From NCBI GenBank assembly GCA_022925895.1, contig JAKSYS010000034.1:1-64000 (forward strand): 64,000 nucleotides of DNA, in the 5' to 3' direction. The stretch's first letter is position 1. Every line of letters begins with the position of its first letter. The DNA is from Fragilaria crotonensis. Lineage: Eukaryota; Bacillariophyta; Fragilariophyceae; Fragilariales; Fragilariaceae. The position numbers and the translations under genes were made by a program. The notes beneath the pieces are model-generated. The model saw nothing but the letters and a program-made list of their open reading frames with translations. It made no database searches and was not told the DNA's origin. Of this stretch, positions 1-10,440 are shown piece after piece.

Positions 1-1197
1 CAATCTGGTACTTGCACCACCCCATGTTAAACTTGATTCGAAGGTAGATATCACCAACCCAGATCTCAACTCTGACGTGAAGTTTCAAATTGTGATTGGG
101 AAGGGTACGTACGGCTCCACAGCTGAGGCAGCTCGGAAGTTGGTCGAGACGTTGCATTCCAATATCTATTTGGTTCCGATTGTCAATCGAAAACTGGAAA
201 CTACTTCCACTGCGAATGTAGCTGTCGAACTTGTCTATGGTGGCGGCTATCGAACTCTCATCAAACGTCGAGATGGAAATGAGATCAAAGCCTACAAACG
301 AATCGGGGTCCACCTATCTTTGGGAACTGGGGACGCCGATGAAAGCATAGGATCATTGCCCATCCTCATGCCAACCGACAACCTCTGGCAGCATACAATG
401 AACTTTTCGGATTTGTGCAGTTCCAATGGTGTCATTCCTACCCTGTACGTACACACTTCGGACACACTCTTCCTGTATCCCGTGAAACCTGAGAACACGT
501 CGTGCATCTCCCTCGATGTTCCAACCAAGCGCGGTTACTGGACGGGCGCTGTTTGCGATGGAGCACGCGAAGCGTACCCAACCAATGTACCGAAAGGGAC
601 CATTGTCCGAAAACGCAAGCACCCGGACGACGCCACCAAGACGGATGGAGGTGGTGGTAACAAGAAGACGAAGAAAGAAGGTATGTTGCTCTGACGTCTC
701 CTACAGTTCAAAATGTGATTCGAACTAACCTGAAACGCTTTGCTCACGATCCACTCACATAAAATGACAAAGACGAAGGAAAAGCGAAGGTCCCCGAGAA
801 GAGCGCGCCACCGGCCACATCAAAGCCACCGGATAAGGTCTCGGCGTCAGCTACCACACCAAAGTCTCCCGAAAAGGTTGGGACGACAGCTACAAATCCA
901 AAGTCACCATATAAGGTCTTGGCGACAGTCGCAGTTGTAAAGTCACCGGATGTGGTAGCAGCTTCTGTGTCGCAGCCACCAAAGTCGGCCGACACAGAAA
1001 AGGGAACTACGGTCACCGCAAAGAAAAGGAAGAAGAAGGATACCCCCAAGAAGGCTGCCACAGAAGATAGCGCCACCAAGGGTGAAAAGAAGAGGAAGAG
1101 TCTGGAAAAAAAGGCCAGCGAAGGCGACGGTGAGAAAAAGACGAAGCACAAGCTCGCGGCTAGCACCAAGATCAAGAAGGACAAGAATGCAAAGTAA
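1..1197 (+). CDS. Unknown protein with Lys/Pro/Ser-rich basic tail, 5' partial, two exons
   Basis: The frame is open from base 2, so the start lies outside the window. Exon 1 runs to 680 and exon 2 is 773-1197. The intron 681-772 begins GTATGT and ends CAAAG, and splicing restores one frame across the junction. The exon 1 product is a folded-looking domain of about 200 residues with no motif I recognise. From about residue 215 it becomes a low-complexity tail with repeated K-(P/S)-P-(D/E)-K units such as KPPDK and PKSPEK, then long Lys runs (KKRKKK, KKRKS) typical of nuclear or nucleolar localisation. Nuclear location is inference from the tail. No function is proposed. Confidence 0.7.
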
Positions 1198-1736
1198 GGT
1201 GCGGAGAATCAACACGGCTTGAATGCTCAGCCAAAAGCAGGGGAACCCTATTCGACCTGCCATTCAGGGTCAGTCGACTTTTTTTTTCGCGTTGGAGAAA
1301 AGGGAAGGTGAGACGGGAAATTGATTGTTCAAAAATTTGTAGATGTGCTAAGATTCATAGATGTGCTCGATGAAGTGCCTATAAATGGAAAACTGGTATG
1401 GTTGATCACTTGATCACAAAGGCATGCTATCTTGTCACTTCACATGTATAATATTATATACATGGTAGAATCTTGAGAGTGATAATCTTTTCGTAGTCGT
1501 CGTCACCTCATATTGCGGTCGGTGCTCGGTGCCGCCAATGGGATATCCACGTCACGTAACACGGCTTCGTGGACTGTACAGCGGGCTCCAGTGCACAGTG
1601 CAAACTCATGTTCAATAATAATTCAGTCAGAGCACGAGAGCGAGCACACTGGATCGTTGCAATAAACCTTGAACAAACAACGACTGTACTAAACATCATC
1701 TCAATACATGCAGCAGTGTATCAATCGATAAGAATA
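1198..1736. other. Intergenic spacer, no gene seen
   Basis: 539 bp between two plus-strand genes. It has a T-tract near 1280 and AT-rich sequence around 1440-1460, and should hold the 3' end of the first gene and the promoter of the next. Open frames here are short. The frame of the next gene is open back to 1569 without an ATG before 1737. Confidence 0.5.
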
Positions 1737-3434
1737 ATGGGGCGTCACAAGCGTCACAGCGACGAGAACGATGATAGAGTGGAACGACGAAAGACAACGT
1801 CCAGGCGTGATGAGAGGAGTGACGACGACGATGACAGTACCGACAAGGATCGAAAGAAACGCAAAAAAGAAACGAAAACGCACAAGCATAGATCTGAAAG
1901 TCGTGGGAAAAAGAGTCGGAAACGCGCGCATTATTCTGCTTCGGGGAGCGAATCGATTGACACCGAGGATAGTCGACGACGAGAAAAGAAATACAAGAAA
2001 AAGAAGGAGGGAAAAAAGGACAAGAAGAAACGACGCGATCGAGAGCCCACGACCAAGGACGGCGATGCAAACGACCCTATGGGGCGAAACTTTATCTTTG
2101 CAGACGCGCTTCATGAGTTGTTGGATGAACACCCATCCCTCTCATCAGATCTTCCCGTCATGTTGATTCGCATGGCCAGTGGTGCTAGCTTTGACCTGTC
2201 CCAAATGTCGGATGTTGGGGCAGCGCAAGGTTTGGCTCGCGTGTTTCAGACTCTGCAAATGTTTGGAGTGGAGCGAGATGGCAATTCGTGGAAATGGAAG
2301 GCTCCTATCGGGGGACCACAGGGGAGAAACAATGACCTTCTGTTACTACAAATTTCAAGATCAATGTTGGATCAGATAGGCTTCACGATGGATGCCGTTG
2401 AAAGTTATGGCAAGCGAGAGCCTGCACCACAGATTCAAGACGAGCAAAATCCGAAACAATTTCCACAACCGTCTGAATTCACACCTCTCCAAAAGCAAAC
2501 GTTGGCTTTGATTGATCGCTTCGTTCAGATGGATGCCACGCTACCCAATCAATTGGGGGAATTATGCAATATGATTCTTAGCGGCGAGAGCGTTGCCGTG
2601 GATGGTCTTCCCGACGAAAATCTTCGCGATAGCTTGGAGAAGCTCTTTCGTGGTGCAGGATTGACAAAGTCAGAAATGGAAGATGAGGATGAGGATGCTG
2701 ACGATGATGAAACGACTACGGGTTTTGGTTTACCCGAAACGAACGATCATTTCGCCCGGATAAACATGGAGTATATTTTGGCAGCTTGCAAGCATCGCGC
2801 TGCTGCAAAACAAGACGAGGCCCCTCGACGAGTTGTGCGAGGTCCTCTGCCACTTCACATGGCCGATCAGTACCCGTCCCATTCCGACCGCGACGACGAC
2901 GATGAAGACGGTCCTGTACCAGCAGGCATGCAAAAGGCTAGAAACGGCCAATCAAAGGAGATGGTTAGGGCAATGGCCGAACTTCGCCAACAGGAACTAG
3001 AGGGAGTAATCTCGGACCACGCTTACGTAGCTAAACCTGGGGAACGCGAGGAATGGATGATCAATCCTGGCGAGCATGACCTACTCCAAGGAATCAAATC
3101 CGGCGGTATGAAAAATCGAAATTTTGAAAACAGAAAAGCTTCAGACAACGCACAGCGAGAAATACCAATAGATCCATCGGTGCAAGCCGAGGTAGATGCG
3201 ATAATCCAAGCGCACAGAGAGGCACGGGGTCCAACACTCATTGACCAACATCGCGCAAAAGCAGCTGCCGAAAAAGCTAACAAGGAAAAGGAATCAAACC
3301 CATCGTTCGGATGGAGCCGGGAAAAAGATTTGGATGCCGGTCGTCGGGTCGACAAGGACGCGCTTCGCTTGCTTATGGGAGGCGCAGGTGGAGGTTTGAG
3401 CGACAAGTTTCAAGGAGGATTCAATAAAGAGTAA
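1737..3434 (+). CDS. GPALPP-motif / DUF3752 family protein (565 aa)
   Basis: Start is the ATG at 1737 (MGRHKRHSDEND), the first ATG followed by the highly charged N-terminus. Residues 1-115 are Arg/Lys/Ser/Asp-rich and RS-like, as in splicing-associated proteins. Residues about 120-330 form an unassigned region. The C-terminal third carries the family signature: a degenerate GPALPP-like stretch (RGPLPLHMADQY, near residue 365), then REEWMINPGE (near 437), a KNRNFENR block and the terminal WSREKDLDAGRRVD segment. These match the DUF3752 domain of human GPALPP1 and its plant homologues, thought to be nuclear. Single exon. Its stop lies 10 bp from the stop of the convergent amidohydrolase gene. 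Family assignment is from memory of the motif order; function is unknown. Confidence 0.72.
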   Translation: MGRHKRHSDENDDRVERRKTTSRRDERSDDDDDSTDKDRKKRKKETKTHKHRSESRGKKSRKRAHYSASGSESIDTEDSRRREKKYKKKKEGKKDKKKRRDREPTTKDGDANDPMGRNFIFADALHELLDEHPSLSSDLPVMLIRMASGASFDLSQMSDVGAAQGLARVFQTLQMFGVERDGNSWKWKAPIGGPQGRNNDLLLLQISRSMLDQIGFTMDAVESYGKREPAPQIQDEQNPKQFPQPSEFTPLQKQTLALIDRFVQMDATLPNQLGELCNMILSGESVAVDGLPDENLRDSLEKLFRGAGLTKSEMEDEDEDADDDETTTGFGLPETNDHFARINMEYILAACKHRAAAKQDEAPRRVVRGPLPLHMADQYPSHSDRDDDDEDGPVPAGMQKARNGQSKEMVRAMAELRQQELEGVISDHAYVAKPGEREEWMINPGEHDLLQGIKSGGMKNRNFENRKASDNAQREIPIDPSVQAEVDAIIQAHREARGPTLIDQHRAKAAAEKANKEKESNPSFGWSREKDLDAGRRVDKDALRLLMGGAGGGLSDKFQGGFNKE

Positions 3435-3443
3435 AAGGAAATG

Positions 3444-4481
3444 CTAGATTCTATAGAACTCTTTCGCAGTAACAGCGAAGAGCCGTTGACGATCTTCGTC
3501 GCTGTAATCGTGGAAGAAGTCGGAAAGGTATTGTAGGAACTCCAATGGACTTGGTCCGACATCACTAAGTCCATCGGAATCGGAGCAGGATTCATCTTTC
3601 CACCAATTCAAGGCCACCATACACCTGTTGGGACCGAACATCTCAACGACTTCACGAACAATTTCCATCATCATATTAACTTTCTCCGGTGTTCGACACC
3701 ATCCGGGAATGGCGTATCCCAACATGGACATCTTGACATATACATGGGGTAGATCTGCCATTGTCCGCATGCCCTGCCTCCAGATTTGCAGTTCTCCTTC
3801 CTTAAGCACGTCACTTTTTGAATCGTCCGATCCCAAAATCATTCGTGGCTTCCCTAGGTGATCAAGGCAAACTGGAATATTTGGATACTTGGCGCACAAT
3901 TTGGATGCCTGCAGAAGTTGAGCCGGTGCGCATTGCAAATCAAAGCTCAAGTTGTGTTTCTCGAGAAGGCTGTAGCCGAATTCAAAACTGGGAACCACCT
4001 CGCCATCATAGCTGCCATTGCTCCCCCGCAGGTAGTCGATGCCATTGTGTCGAGTAGTGGCAACGTGCGTGGCTGTCCCCGGCTCGAATGGACCGACACA
4101 GTCCAAAATCCATCGGACTCCTCTCACGAGGGTGGACGCTTCTTTGAGACGTTGGAGGTCAACATCAACGGTGGCCGATGATAAATCACAAGAGCCAACA
4201 ATGGCCTTGACGGAGGATGATAGGGAGTCAACCCAAGCGGCTTCCTTGACCCCATCGTCGGGCATACTTTCGACGTGTACGCTTCCAATTAGATTTACAC
4301 CGCCTGCACTCAGCGATTTGACAACGTCACGGTCATATTGTTCAGGACGGTATGTTTCGTTTGGAACAACTTGCGCCAGAAATGACTGAAAGGAATTGTT
4401 GTTTGTATCCATAAAGTGGTGGTGGGCATCTATGAATTCAGTCGGAAGCTTTGAAAGCTTTGAAAACGAAGGGGATATCAT
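3444..4481 (-). CDS. Amidohydrolase-2 family TIM-barrel hydrolase (345 aa)
   Basis: A metal-dependent hydrolase of the amidohydrolase_2 (PF04909) group. The N-terminal metal-binding motif is DAHHHF at residues 18-23. The substrate-pocket Arg region VRGVRWIL lies near residue 118, the late-barrel motif LDHLGKPR near 212, and NWW near 295 follows MVALN where the family usually has a GSD/NWP-type element. Length is normal for the family (280-350 aa). There is no obvious targeting leader, so cytosolic action is likely. Substrate cannot be read from sequence; relatives include lactonases and decarboxylases. Single exon, convergent with the preceding gene. Confidence 0.85.
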   Translation of the reverse strand: MISPSFSKLSKLPTEFIDAHHHFMDTNNNSFQSFLAQVVPNETYRPEQYDRDVVKSLSAGGVNLIGSVHVESMPDDGVKEAAWVDSLSSSVKAIVGSCDLSSATVDVDLQRLKEASTLVRGVRWILDCVGPFEPGTATHVATTRHNGIDYLRGSNGSYDGEVVPSFEFGYSLLEKHNLSFDLQCAPAQLLQASKLCAKYPNIPVCLDHLGKPRMILGSDDSKSDVLKEGELQIWRQGMRTMADLPHVYVKMSMLGYAIPGWCRTPEKVNMMMEIVREVVEMFGPNRCMVALNWWKDESCSDSDGLSDVGPSPLEFLQYLSDFFHDYSDEDRQRLFAVTAKEFYRI

Positions 4482-4778
4482 CTCTCTTCAAACGATGTGA
4501 TCTATCACAATCCACTCATCAGATCCTTTCGCTAATACTCGGTGTGCGCTCATGTAAGATCCTATGTGTCTGCCAAGGATCAGCATGATGACGTGTTCGA
4601 GTTCCCCAATTTCAAATTAAATCGAGCACATTTACCTACCGTAGAAATGTGGTACTGTATCTGGAAGCTGGAAGTTCGCAGTACCTGTAATATACATGTA
4701 CGTATGATATATATGTTCAGGATGTTTCATCAAATTTGTAATTCGAGTTCGCAAATTGCAGTTACTGTCAGGACGACA

Positions 4779-5678
4779 ATGATCTCCATTGGACGTTCGC
4801 TTGCCTTCGCTTCGACGCTTACCTTTCGTAGAATCACTGCTGATCATTCATTTCCCGTTGGGTTCCTTGGGCTGGCGTCTCAGATCTCTACAACCGCAAC
4901 ACTGCTGCATAGTGCTTCTGGAATGTTGAGTGATACGACAGGTAGTAATAGTTGTGCATCGTTCCAAACGGGATACCTGAATGCAAAAGATGCATACGAC
5001 CTGGATGTTGAGCTTATGACGTCGCCAGGATTCACCTTGGAACAGCTGATGGAATTGGCAGGCCTTTCTGTCGCTCAAGTCGTTTTCGAAGTTACACCAT
5101 CTCCCCCTGGAAAGGTGTTAATCGTGTGCGGTCCCGGTAACAACGGCGGAGATGGTTTGGTGGCAGCGCGACACTTGGCTCTCTTTGGTCACGAAGTTGT
5201 CGTGGTGTATCCGAAACGCACCACAAGGCAACCGCACTACACAAACCTAGTCCAAACGTGCCAAGATCTCGATATACCCATCTTGGATGAAATGCCCAAC
5301 GATCTTTCTAGATTTTCAACCATGGTAGATGCTATTTTTGGCTTCTCATTTAACGGCGCACCTCGAGAGCCGTTCGCATCCATATTAACGCAAATGATGA
5401 GTGCCCAGTCCGAATTCAATATTCCTATTGTTTCTGTGGATGTGCCGTCGGGTTGGAACGTTGATGAAGGCGATGTTTCTGGTCTTGGCTTTATGCCTCA
5501 AGTTCTCATCAGTTTAACAGCACCCAAATTGTGCTCCAAGAAGTTCCAGGGTCGTCACTTCTGCGGAGGTCGGTTCTTGCCACCGGCCTTGGCCCAGAAA
5601 TACAACATTTCCATGCCGCCTTATCCTGGTACTGCACAATTCATGGAACTGTCACCCTCAACGGTTGTTTCATCGTGA
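4779..5678 (+). CDS. NAXE: NAD(P)H-hydrate epimerase (YjeF N-terminal domain, 299 aa)
   Basis: Catalyses epimerisation of damaged NAD(P)HX so that the dehydratase can repair it. The YjeF_N fold is clear: substrate loop GPGNNGGDGLVAARHL near residues 118-133, VDAIFGFSFNG near 183, VDVPSGWNVDEG near 224 and the ISLTAPK strand near 247. The open frame extends upstream to 4542, but the ATG at 4779 (MISIGRSLAF) gives a Ser/Arg/Phe-rich leader of about 60 residues ahead of the core, typical of organelle import. Plastid or mitochondrial targeting cannot be decided. The C-terminal kinase-like YjeF domain is absent, as in other eukaryotic epimerases. Confidence 0.9.
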   Translation: MISIGRSLAFASTLTFRRITADHSFPVGFLGLASQISTTATLLHSASGMLSDTTGSNSCASFQTGYLNAKDAYDLDVELMTSPGFTLEQLMELAGLSVAQVVFEVTPSPPGKVLIVCGPGNNGGDGLVAARHLALFGHEVVVVYPKRTTRQPHYTNLVQTCQDLDIPILDEMPNDLSRFSTMVDAIFGFSFNGAPREPFASILTQMMSAQSEFNIPIVSVDVPSGWNVDEGDVSGLGFMPQVLISLTAPKLCSKKFQGRHFCGGRFLPPALAQKYNISMPPYPGTAQFMELSPSTVVSS

Positions 5679-5920
5679 GAGAGTGATAGGATAGGGCTCT
5701 GTTGGCTGGCCGAACGAGAATTGATACGTACAACCTTCCCTACGAACAGGCGATGCCGGTGTCGATTGGAAGATGGTCATTCAAGGAACACGTTCTCTAT
5801 TAGGCCGCGCTGATGATGAGTTGGCAAATCCTAATTCAAAGAACCTGGTGACTGCTAGTCCCGACGGCGACGATCACCCTGTTAACGACCAGTGGCACAG
5901 CTCATTCGTTTCTACTACTA

Positions 5921-7861
5921 CTAGTATTGAAATTTAACATTGTAGCCTTCCAATAGCCTTGAAAGAACCCAAGCGCCTCTCTCTGTAATCTTGTTGTCAA
6001 CCAAGTCAAGGGATTGAAAGGGACAAGTGTCTCGGATTGAGTGGGCGAAGTCCATCATCACCCAGTCATCCAAGCCATTTTCGCGAAGATAAAGTTCGCG
6101 AATGGAAGTTTGCACCAGTTCAGTCCAAAGTTCGGAATTCTGAGGAATTACAATCTGGTTTGACGACACGTTCAACGAGGTAAGTGCCATTGACTGCTGT
6201 ATGCCCCTTGCGAGAGCAATCAATCCCTCGACTGAGATTCTGTTGTGGGCCAAGTTCAATCTCGAAAGAGTGTCGTTCTGCACCAAGGCGCGACCAATGG
6301 AAGCAGCTCCCACTGCACTTATATGGCTCCCAGTCAACGAAAGGTCTCGTAAAGATGTATTCGTTTCAAGCGCATCAGCAATCGCCCTCGCACCCGCGTC
6401 ACCCATCGAGGTCGTGCGAATGAAGAGGCTTCTTACAGAGCATGCTTCGAAGCCGATCCATTCCGATAACGCCTCAATTCCCCGGGCACCAACGTCAACG
6501 CCTCCGAGGTATATGACGGTGAGGCACTCGGTCGTATGGGCACTAATGAGCACAGATGCGAGCTTCATCACTTCGAAATCACTAATTCCGTTCTTGTCCA
6601 TCCAATTCAGATACGCTACCTTGTTGTCGCGAATTTGATCAATATACTTGGGTGTCAACCATCGTTTCAGGTTCTTTCGATATTTCATCGCGTGTTCGAG
6701 GTTCCTGATAGCGTCATTGGACAGAGAGTTCTCCTCCCAGTGTAGAGTCTCAAACACACAGTGATGTTCCGTGAGCGACGTCACAAAGGCTTCGGATGCC
6801 AAGTCATTCATTTGGTTGTTTGTCATGTTCAATTCCCTCAATTCTAAATGGTAGGGCAGTGCTTTCGCGAGGGCGAGGCACCCTCTCAAAGCGATTTGGT
6901 TTCCGCTCAGGTCGAGCATCTTCAAGCTTCCGTTGTTGAGCAACGACTCGGCCAATGCTTCGCCTCCAGAATCGGAAATTAGGTTCCAATCCAACTCGAG
7001 TCGTTGCAGTGCATGATTGGAGCTCAACCCGAGGGCCAGGGCCTTGGCTCCGGCATCGCCTAGCTTGTTACCCCCAAGCCGTATCTCCACCAGAGTCGAG
7101 TTATACTCTAGTATGGAACCCAAAATGGATCCACAATTATGACAGAGATCGTTGGAGCCCAACCAAAGATGCCTCAGGTTTGTCTCTCGACGGACCAAGA
7201 GCCACTCGCCAAGACTGTGCATACCTTTAGATCCAATGTGATTGCAAGTGAGGTCGAGGAATTCCAGGTTGTGTTTTTGGCCCTGCAGCTCGGATGCCAA
7301 GACCTGGACCCCGCGTGCCTTGAGATGGTTGTGAGAAAGGTGCAGTCGTGATAGGGTTTTTCGAATTTTAGGCGCCAAGACTTTGAGTCCTTTCACGCCA
7401 AGTTCGTTGTGGCCGAGATGAAGATCCTCGACAGTGTCATTGTGTTGGAGCATAATCCCAATAGAGGTAGCACATTTCTGGGACAGTTTGTTGCCCTTAA
7501 GAATCAAAGACTTTAGAACCGTATTGTTGTTGACGAGGGCATTTACTATAATGTCCACACCTTCTGGGCCAAGCGAGTGTCTGACGTCTAGTGTGAGAAT
7601 GGATGAATTCACGAAGATAAGTTTTGCAATTGCTTCAGCAGATTTAACGGAAAGTTCGTTGTTCGGTAGAACAAGTGATCTCAGATTACAATCAGCGGGG
7701 TTGTTGAGGAGAATCTGACACATCTCCACAACGTCGTCATCTGAGAACGTCCCGTCACAGTGGATTTCATCCACATCGCGGAGATGACGAGAAATGCAGT
7801 CAAGTATTTGTCTGGAACGGTACGTGTTCTTATCGTCTTTGTCGTATCGGATGACTAGCAT
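5921..7861 (-). CDS. Leucine-rich repeat protein, ribonuclease-inhibitor type (646 aa)
   Basis: The product is almost entirely RI-type LRRs of about 28 residues, with consensus L..L.L..N.+...G...LA..L. A first block (about residues 60-375) has ten or more repeats, for example LTCNHIGSKGMHSLGEWL and LGGNKLGDAGAKALALGL. A linker of about 60 residues without repeats (KNLKRWLTPKYIDQIRD) follows, then a second block from about 440 to 640. The N-terminal 55 residues are acidic and non-repeat. No NACHT ATPase, kinase or membrane segment is present, so it is a scaffold-type protein and not a complete NLR. Similar NOD3-like LRR proteins are abundant in diatoms. Single exon; start ATG at 7861 is the first in frame. 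Confidence 0.88.
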   Translation of the reverse strand: MLVIRYDKDDKNTYRSRQILDCISRHLRDVDEIHCDGTFSDDDVVEMCQILLNNPADCNLRSLVLPNNELSVKSAEAIAKLIFVNSSILTLDVRHSLGPEGVDIIVNALVNNNTVLKSLILKGNKLSQKCATSIGIMLQHNDTVEDLHLGHNELGVKGLKVLAPKIRKTLSRLHLSHNHLKARGVQVLASELQGQKHNLEFLDLTCNHIGSKGMHSLGEWLLVRRETNLRHLWLGSNDLCHNCGSILGSILEYNSTLVEIRLGGNKLGDAGAKALALGLSSNHALQRLELDWNLISDSGGEALAESLLNNGSLKMLDLSGNQIALRGCLALAKALPYHLELRELNMTNNQMNDLASEAFVTSLTEHHCVFETLHWEENSLSNDAIRNLEHAMKYRKNLKRWLTPKYIDQIRDNKVAYLNWMDKNGISDFEVMKLASVLISAHTTECLTVIYLGGVDVGARGIEALSEWIGFEACSVRSLFIRTTSMGDAGARAIADALETNTSLRDLSLTGSHISAVGAASIGRALVQNDTLSRLNLAHNRISVEGLIALARGIQQSMALTSLNVSSNQIVIPQNSELWTELVQTSIRELYLRENGLDDWVMMDFAHSIRDTCPFQSLDLVDNKITERGAWVLSRLLEGYNVKFQY

Positions 7862-8102
7862 TGATGATAGAACCTTCGAGTTGTCGAGTTTGTGTCTCGG
7901 CTGTACATTCAGATATGGCTTGTGACAATTGGCTTGTGGCTTGTCGCTAATGGCATTTTACGTGGACCTAAGTCTACCTCTACTTCAGTCTCTCCAGTGC
8001 CTCGTCTTTGGTTTTGAAATACGATCGGATCGGGGCGGAGGGTCGGATGTTGGTGGGGGTTCCCGAGAGTTCCGCGGAGCCTCAGACACGGGAACGGTTC
8101 CT

Positions 8103-8320
8103 GGGAGGTGCGGGAAAGTACTGAAATCTACGATGTTGGGTTGGAATTTGGAATAGTATTTAAGTGTTCAGTGCCGCTAAACGGTGCTACTCGTACTGGT
8201 ATACGGTATACACGCGTTTTGAAAGTGTTTTGTCGAATGGACGATACGCTCACTTCGTCGAGGAGTCGATGGTCGACCGAAGCAACATTTGCATGGCCAC
8301 CATTATACAATCTATGTACT
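8103..8320 (+). repeat. Left inverted-repeat arm of the 8.1-10.4 kb element
   Basis: Matches 10255-10440 in reverse complement. The best-matching part is 8103-8255, including the shared core GTGCCGCTAAACGG. The inner part (ATTTGCAT...TTATACAATCTAT) matches with one gap of about 14 bp. Confidence 0.75.
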
Positions 8321-8999
8321 GGAGTACTCCCTATAATTGAATGATATAGTACACTACCTTTTCAATTACTAATTCTTTAGCAGCATTGTACTGCCGGTAG
8401 ACACTACCGGTAGTTGTGCAAGGCCATGCAATCTGGCGCCAAGGGATTCAACGTGCCGTCATTCATTCCCTCCATGATGATTTGCGCAGCTCCTTTCCCT
8501 CTTGTCCATCATGGTTCCACTTTCCCCTGCTGGTGTTCTTACCTGCAGAAGCAGAAGAAGTTGCTACAATCATGATGGCGGTGCCTTACTATTGACGGAG
8601 GATACTGGTGTCTGAAATGGTGCCTTCCGTCAATTTGAGGGAGATGAACGCTTGAGTTGCGAGTTGGGAATGGTTTTAAGAATTGTAATCGGCGGCGGAT
8701 ACATGACTGCGAAATTGTAGGTGATATTTTTCGACGTGCCAATTCGAGCCTGAAGTAGAAAGTGTCATACCTAAACTCTGTACAATTGTACGTGCATAAT
8801 TCAGGTTGCCTCGCAACGTATGCTTCTTTTGTTAGACCAAATATCCACATGAGCTCCACATTGAGCTCCACATTGAACGTACGAATGTGATGTACAATGT
8901 ACATTCAGCTAAGTAAATTCTTGATAAGGTAAAAAACCGTTTCCTGCCTTGAACACAGAGCTATATAAGGATCGTGATAGTGTGCGAAAGTTAATCGGC

Positions 9000-9665
9000 T
9001 CAGTCACGAACACTAAATCGTTCAGTGTCGTCTCTGAACGTCGTTCAGTGTCGTCAATGAACCTGGCAAGACGGTCGAAAAAACACCGAAACTTCCCAAA
9101 AGTCGAACTTTAAATGCCCATAACTTGAGCAATAAAGGTGCCACATCAAAAAGTGAGACTGATTTGAAAAGCTGTGAGTACGAGCTTTCCAAATCCGTGC
9201 TCCGATTGGTGGTATCTTCCTTTATCGATGAACGTTCGTCGATTGAAAATCGCATTTTGGGTGAAACGAGACGAGTGTACGTGCTAATAACTTAACAACA
9301 ATGACTCTAAAATTGAAAAGTAGAACGGATTCAAATAGAAGAGATCAAGGGCTTTCCAAATCATTCCGGTATTTGAATGTACGACCTTTATTCGCCATGT
9401 TATGGGCTCTGAAAGTTTCGTAAAATCATTGACGGGCGACACTAACGTCATTGAACGTCGTCACTAACTCGACACAAACGTTAGTGAACGTGCGACACAT
9501 GCTCCTCGAAAACTCGTTTTGAGTCCAATGCACGAAAAAACGCGCATGCGTCTACGACGCTCCTCGTACAACAAAAAAATTAGTGAACTTAGTGAACGAC
9601 GCAGTGAACTTAGTGAACTTAGTGAACGACGACAGTGTCGTTAGTGACGTGACTCAACAAGAAGT
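9000..9665. repeat. Inverted and tandem TAGTGAAC/GTCGTTCA short-repeat block
   Basis: Left side has repeated TCGTTCAGTGTCGT; right side has repeated TTAGTGAACGACG and GACAGTGTCG, the opposite orientation. The ends read CTCAGTCACGAAC and GTGACGTGACTC, loosely inverted. It may be a second small element nested in the larger one. No coding potential. Confidence 0.5.
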
Positions 9666-9780
9666 CACTATTTTACAGGTAGTTGACGGTTTTTAGTAAC
9701 ATGTGGTGCAAGAAAATACATAGGTACTCTGAGCATTTGTATGAGAGTGGCCGAACGAAGTGTCAAACGACCTCAGATGC

Positions 9781-9987
9781 GCATATGACTGAACGCACAC
9801 TTCTTTCTACATTAGTAGTAAACAAAATGTATATGTCATATGTAGATTCGCATATGACTGAACGCATGCTTCCGTCTACATTAGTAGTAATCAAAATGTA
9901 TATGTCATATGTAGATTCGCATTTGACTGAACGTACACTTCTTTCTACATTAGTAGTAAACAAAATGTATATGTCATATGTAGACAT
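9781..9987. repeat. Three tandem copies of a 69-bp unit
   Basis: Units start at 9781, 9850 and 9919 with GCATATGACTGAACGC or close variants and end in ATGTCATATGTAGA. The 69-bp period keeps frame, so an open frame crosses the array with a 23-residue repeat, but nothing suggests this is translated. Each unit ends in the palindrome-like ATATGTCATATG. Confidence 0.85.
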
Positions 9988-10254
9988 CGCAACTCGGAGT
10001 TCTTGCTACATATCACATATCGGGTCTACGTTCTGTATAAGCTTTATGCAAGTATTTCATGCACTCCCGAACAACGGCGTTCAGTGTGTATGTATTGTTC
10101 AGTCCTCGGAGCACCAGGTACAAGTACCTGTAGTCTGTACATGTACTCCCTCCAGCCTCCAGGTACAAGCGCTAAATCACAATTGAACAACGAGAGTACA
10201 TTGTACCGTTACAATGCTACTAAAAAGGATTCATAATGGAAAAGGACTATTCCA

Positions 10255-10440
10255 GTATATAGATTGTATAATACAGTGTTTGATATTGTGGCAATGCAAA
10301 TACCTATCGTCCATTCGACACAACACTTTCAAACGCGTGTATACCATATACCAGTACGAGTAGCACCGTTTAGCGGCACTGAACACTTAAATACTATACC
10401 AACCAAACATCGTAGATTTCAGTACTTTCCCGCACCTCCC
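10255..10440 (-). repeat. Right inverted-repeat arm of the 8.1-10.4 kb element
   Basis: Reverse complement of the left arm. Relative to it there is a 7-bp length difference beside TATTTAAGTGTTCAG and scattered single differences. The high similarity suggests a fairly recent element or gene conversion between the arms. Confidence 0.75.

Larger units (their letters stand above)
8103..10440. mobile_element. 2.3-kb element bounded by ~190-220 bp inverted repeats (non-autonomous DNA transposon-like)
   Basis: The segment starting GGGAGGTGCGGGAAAGTACT at 8103 recurs as a near-perfect reverse complement ending at 10440. The arms match over at least 140 bp with a few differences, then more loosely inward to about 8320 and 10255. 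No transposase is visible inside. The interior holds GAACTTAGTGAACGAC-type short repeats (9000-9660) and three 69-bp tandem repeats. No convincing target-site duplication was found next to the arms. Long arms with a non-coding interior suggest a foldback or MITE-like element; family unknown. Confidence 0.7.

Noticed and set aside
744-1184. 146-codon minus-strand frame opposite exon 2 of the first gene
   Set aside because: It is the complement of Lys/Ala-rich codons and reads as Phe/Leu/Ser-rich low complexity; the plus strand has the spliced, in-frame gene.
1701-2132. 143-codon minus-strand frame
   Set aside because: Antisense shadow of the Arg/Lys-rich N-terminus of the GPALPP gene; no start context or motif.
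9683-10186. 167-codon plus frame over the 69-bp repeats
   Set aside because: Openness follows from a repeat period divisible by three; no domain, and it lies inside an inverted-repeat element.
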